5,300 bases of DNA, taken from positions 1 through 5,300 of the forward strand of contig JAHIRA010000180.1 in NCBI GenBank assembly GCA_018818905.1, read 5' to 3'. This document shows positions 4,994-5,300 of this stretch, piece after piece (within the stretch, counting starts at the first letter, position 1; each line of letters begins with the position of its first letter). Source of the stretch: Patescibacteria group bacterium (GTDB taxonomy: Bacteria > Patescibacteriota > JABMPQ01 > JAHIRA01). A program made the translations under genes and the position numbers. The notes below the pieces were generated by a model. That model made no database searches, was not told the origin of the DNA, and worked only from the letters and a program-made list of their open reading frames with translations.

Positions 4994-5300
4994 ATGCGTG
5001 GTGCTGAAAAGAGAAATATTATCAATGGGGATCAAATAACCCCTCAAGAATTATCACAGGAGTTTTTGGATACTGCGAACAAAGCATCAGAAGAGGAGGA
5101 ACATAAAAGGTATGCGGAAATTGGGCTTGAAGTTGCTGAACAAAATTTTCACAAGGCGCAGGGTCTAATGGAGAGAAGCGTTATGTGGGATGATGGTAAT
5201 CGAGAGATGGCAGTGAAAGTAAATCGATATAGTCAAGAGAAAGAAGGGACTGTCCCACCAAATCTTAATGAGGCATTTCAGAGTATTGCTGGTTATGCAA
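4994..5300 (+). CDS. hydrophilic hypothetical protein, 3' partial
   Basis: An open frame starts at ATG 4994 (MRGAEKRNIINGDQITPQEL) and runs without a stop for 102 codons to the end of the window. The visible part is acidic and helix-prone, with a SEEEE cluster at about residues 32-36 and no signal peptide, membrane segment or recognised motif. Frame coherence and the promoter-like element upstream support a real gene. The frame stays open back to TAG 4940-4942, so TTG 4952 is an alternative start that would add 14 residues (LFVKTSNSITNNTK read from the TTG); ATG 4994 is preferred because neither site has an SD and ATG is the commoner codon. The AGAAGAGGAGGAA run at 5089-5101 resembles an SD but is inside the frame with no suitably placed ATG after it. 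I do not recognise the family. Confidence 0.65.
   Translation, partial: MRGAEKRNIINGDQITPQELSQEFLDTANKASEEEEHKRYAEIGLEVAEQNFHKAQGLMERSVMWDDGNREMAVKVNRYSQEKEGTVPPNLNEAFQSIAGYA

Noticed and set aside
1..5300. CRISPR array, tRNA, rRNA, insertion sequence or alternative genetic code
   Set aside because: I see no spaced direct repeats, no cloverleaf with CCA-type ends, no transposase motifs, and all visible stops are TAA with no in-frame TGA.

Overview
The window is AT-rich (GC roughly in the high 30s percent, estimated by eye), tightly packed and entirely plus-strand coding. The glycosyltransferases lack Shine-Dalgarno (SD) sites, the promoters have TATGCTATGAT- or TGGTAAAAT-type -10 elements, and the small proteins (a short coiled-coil protein and a 'MKIYIIGSFAFAK' protein) are of a kind I associate with candidate phyla radiation bacteria (Patescibacteria: Parcubacteria or Microgenomates type). 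That placement is inference; no marker gene or rRNA is present. All five complete genes and the 5'-partial gene end in TAA, and nothing suggests TGA recoding.

Layout. (1) Positions 1-537 hold the 3' part of an uncharacterised protein with four 'GPF/GPY' motifs at 40-45 residue spacing. (2) Positions 548-1011 form a self-contained unit: a near-consensus sigma70-type promoter whose -35 box lies in a perfect inverted repeat, a short leader with a hairpin, a 111-residue coiled-coil protein, and a strong intrinsic terminator. (3) A new promoter directly follows the terminator and places the predicted transcript start at or next to the ATG at 1042. It drives a compact cluster: a TuaH-like GT-B glycosyltransferase (1042-2205), a WbbL-like GT-A family 2 glycosyltransferase (2211-3083), a polytopic O-antigen ligase/polymerase-like protein (3098-4678), and a 64-residue protein (4679-4873) whose ATG abuts the preceding stop. 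Gaps are 5, 14 and 0 nt. (4) About 120 nt of intergenic DNA with a likely extended -10 promoter leads into an unrecognised hydrophilic protein that runs off the window (4994-5300).

How the genes could work together: the two glycosyltransferases would add sugars on the cytoplasmic face to a lipid-linked glycan, and the ligase/polymerase-like membrane protein would polymerise or transfer it outside. This looks like a minimal surface-polysaccharide module. No flippase, priming transferase or sugar-nucleotide enzyme is visible here. I found no RNA gene, CRISPR array, insertion sequence or attachment site. The clearest unexplained structure is the set of inverted repeats around the promoter, leader and start of the 111-residue gene, and the apparently truncated 64-residue protein at the end of the glycan cluster.
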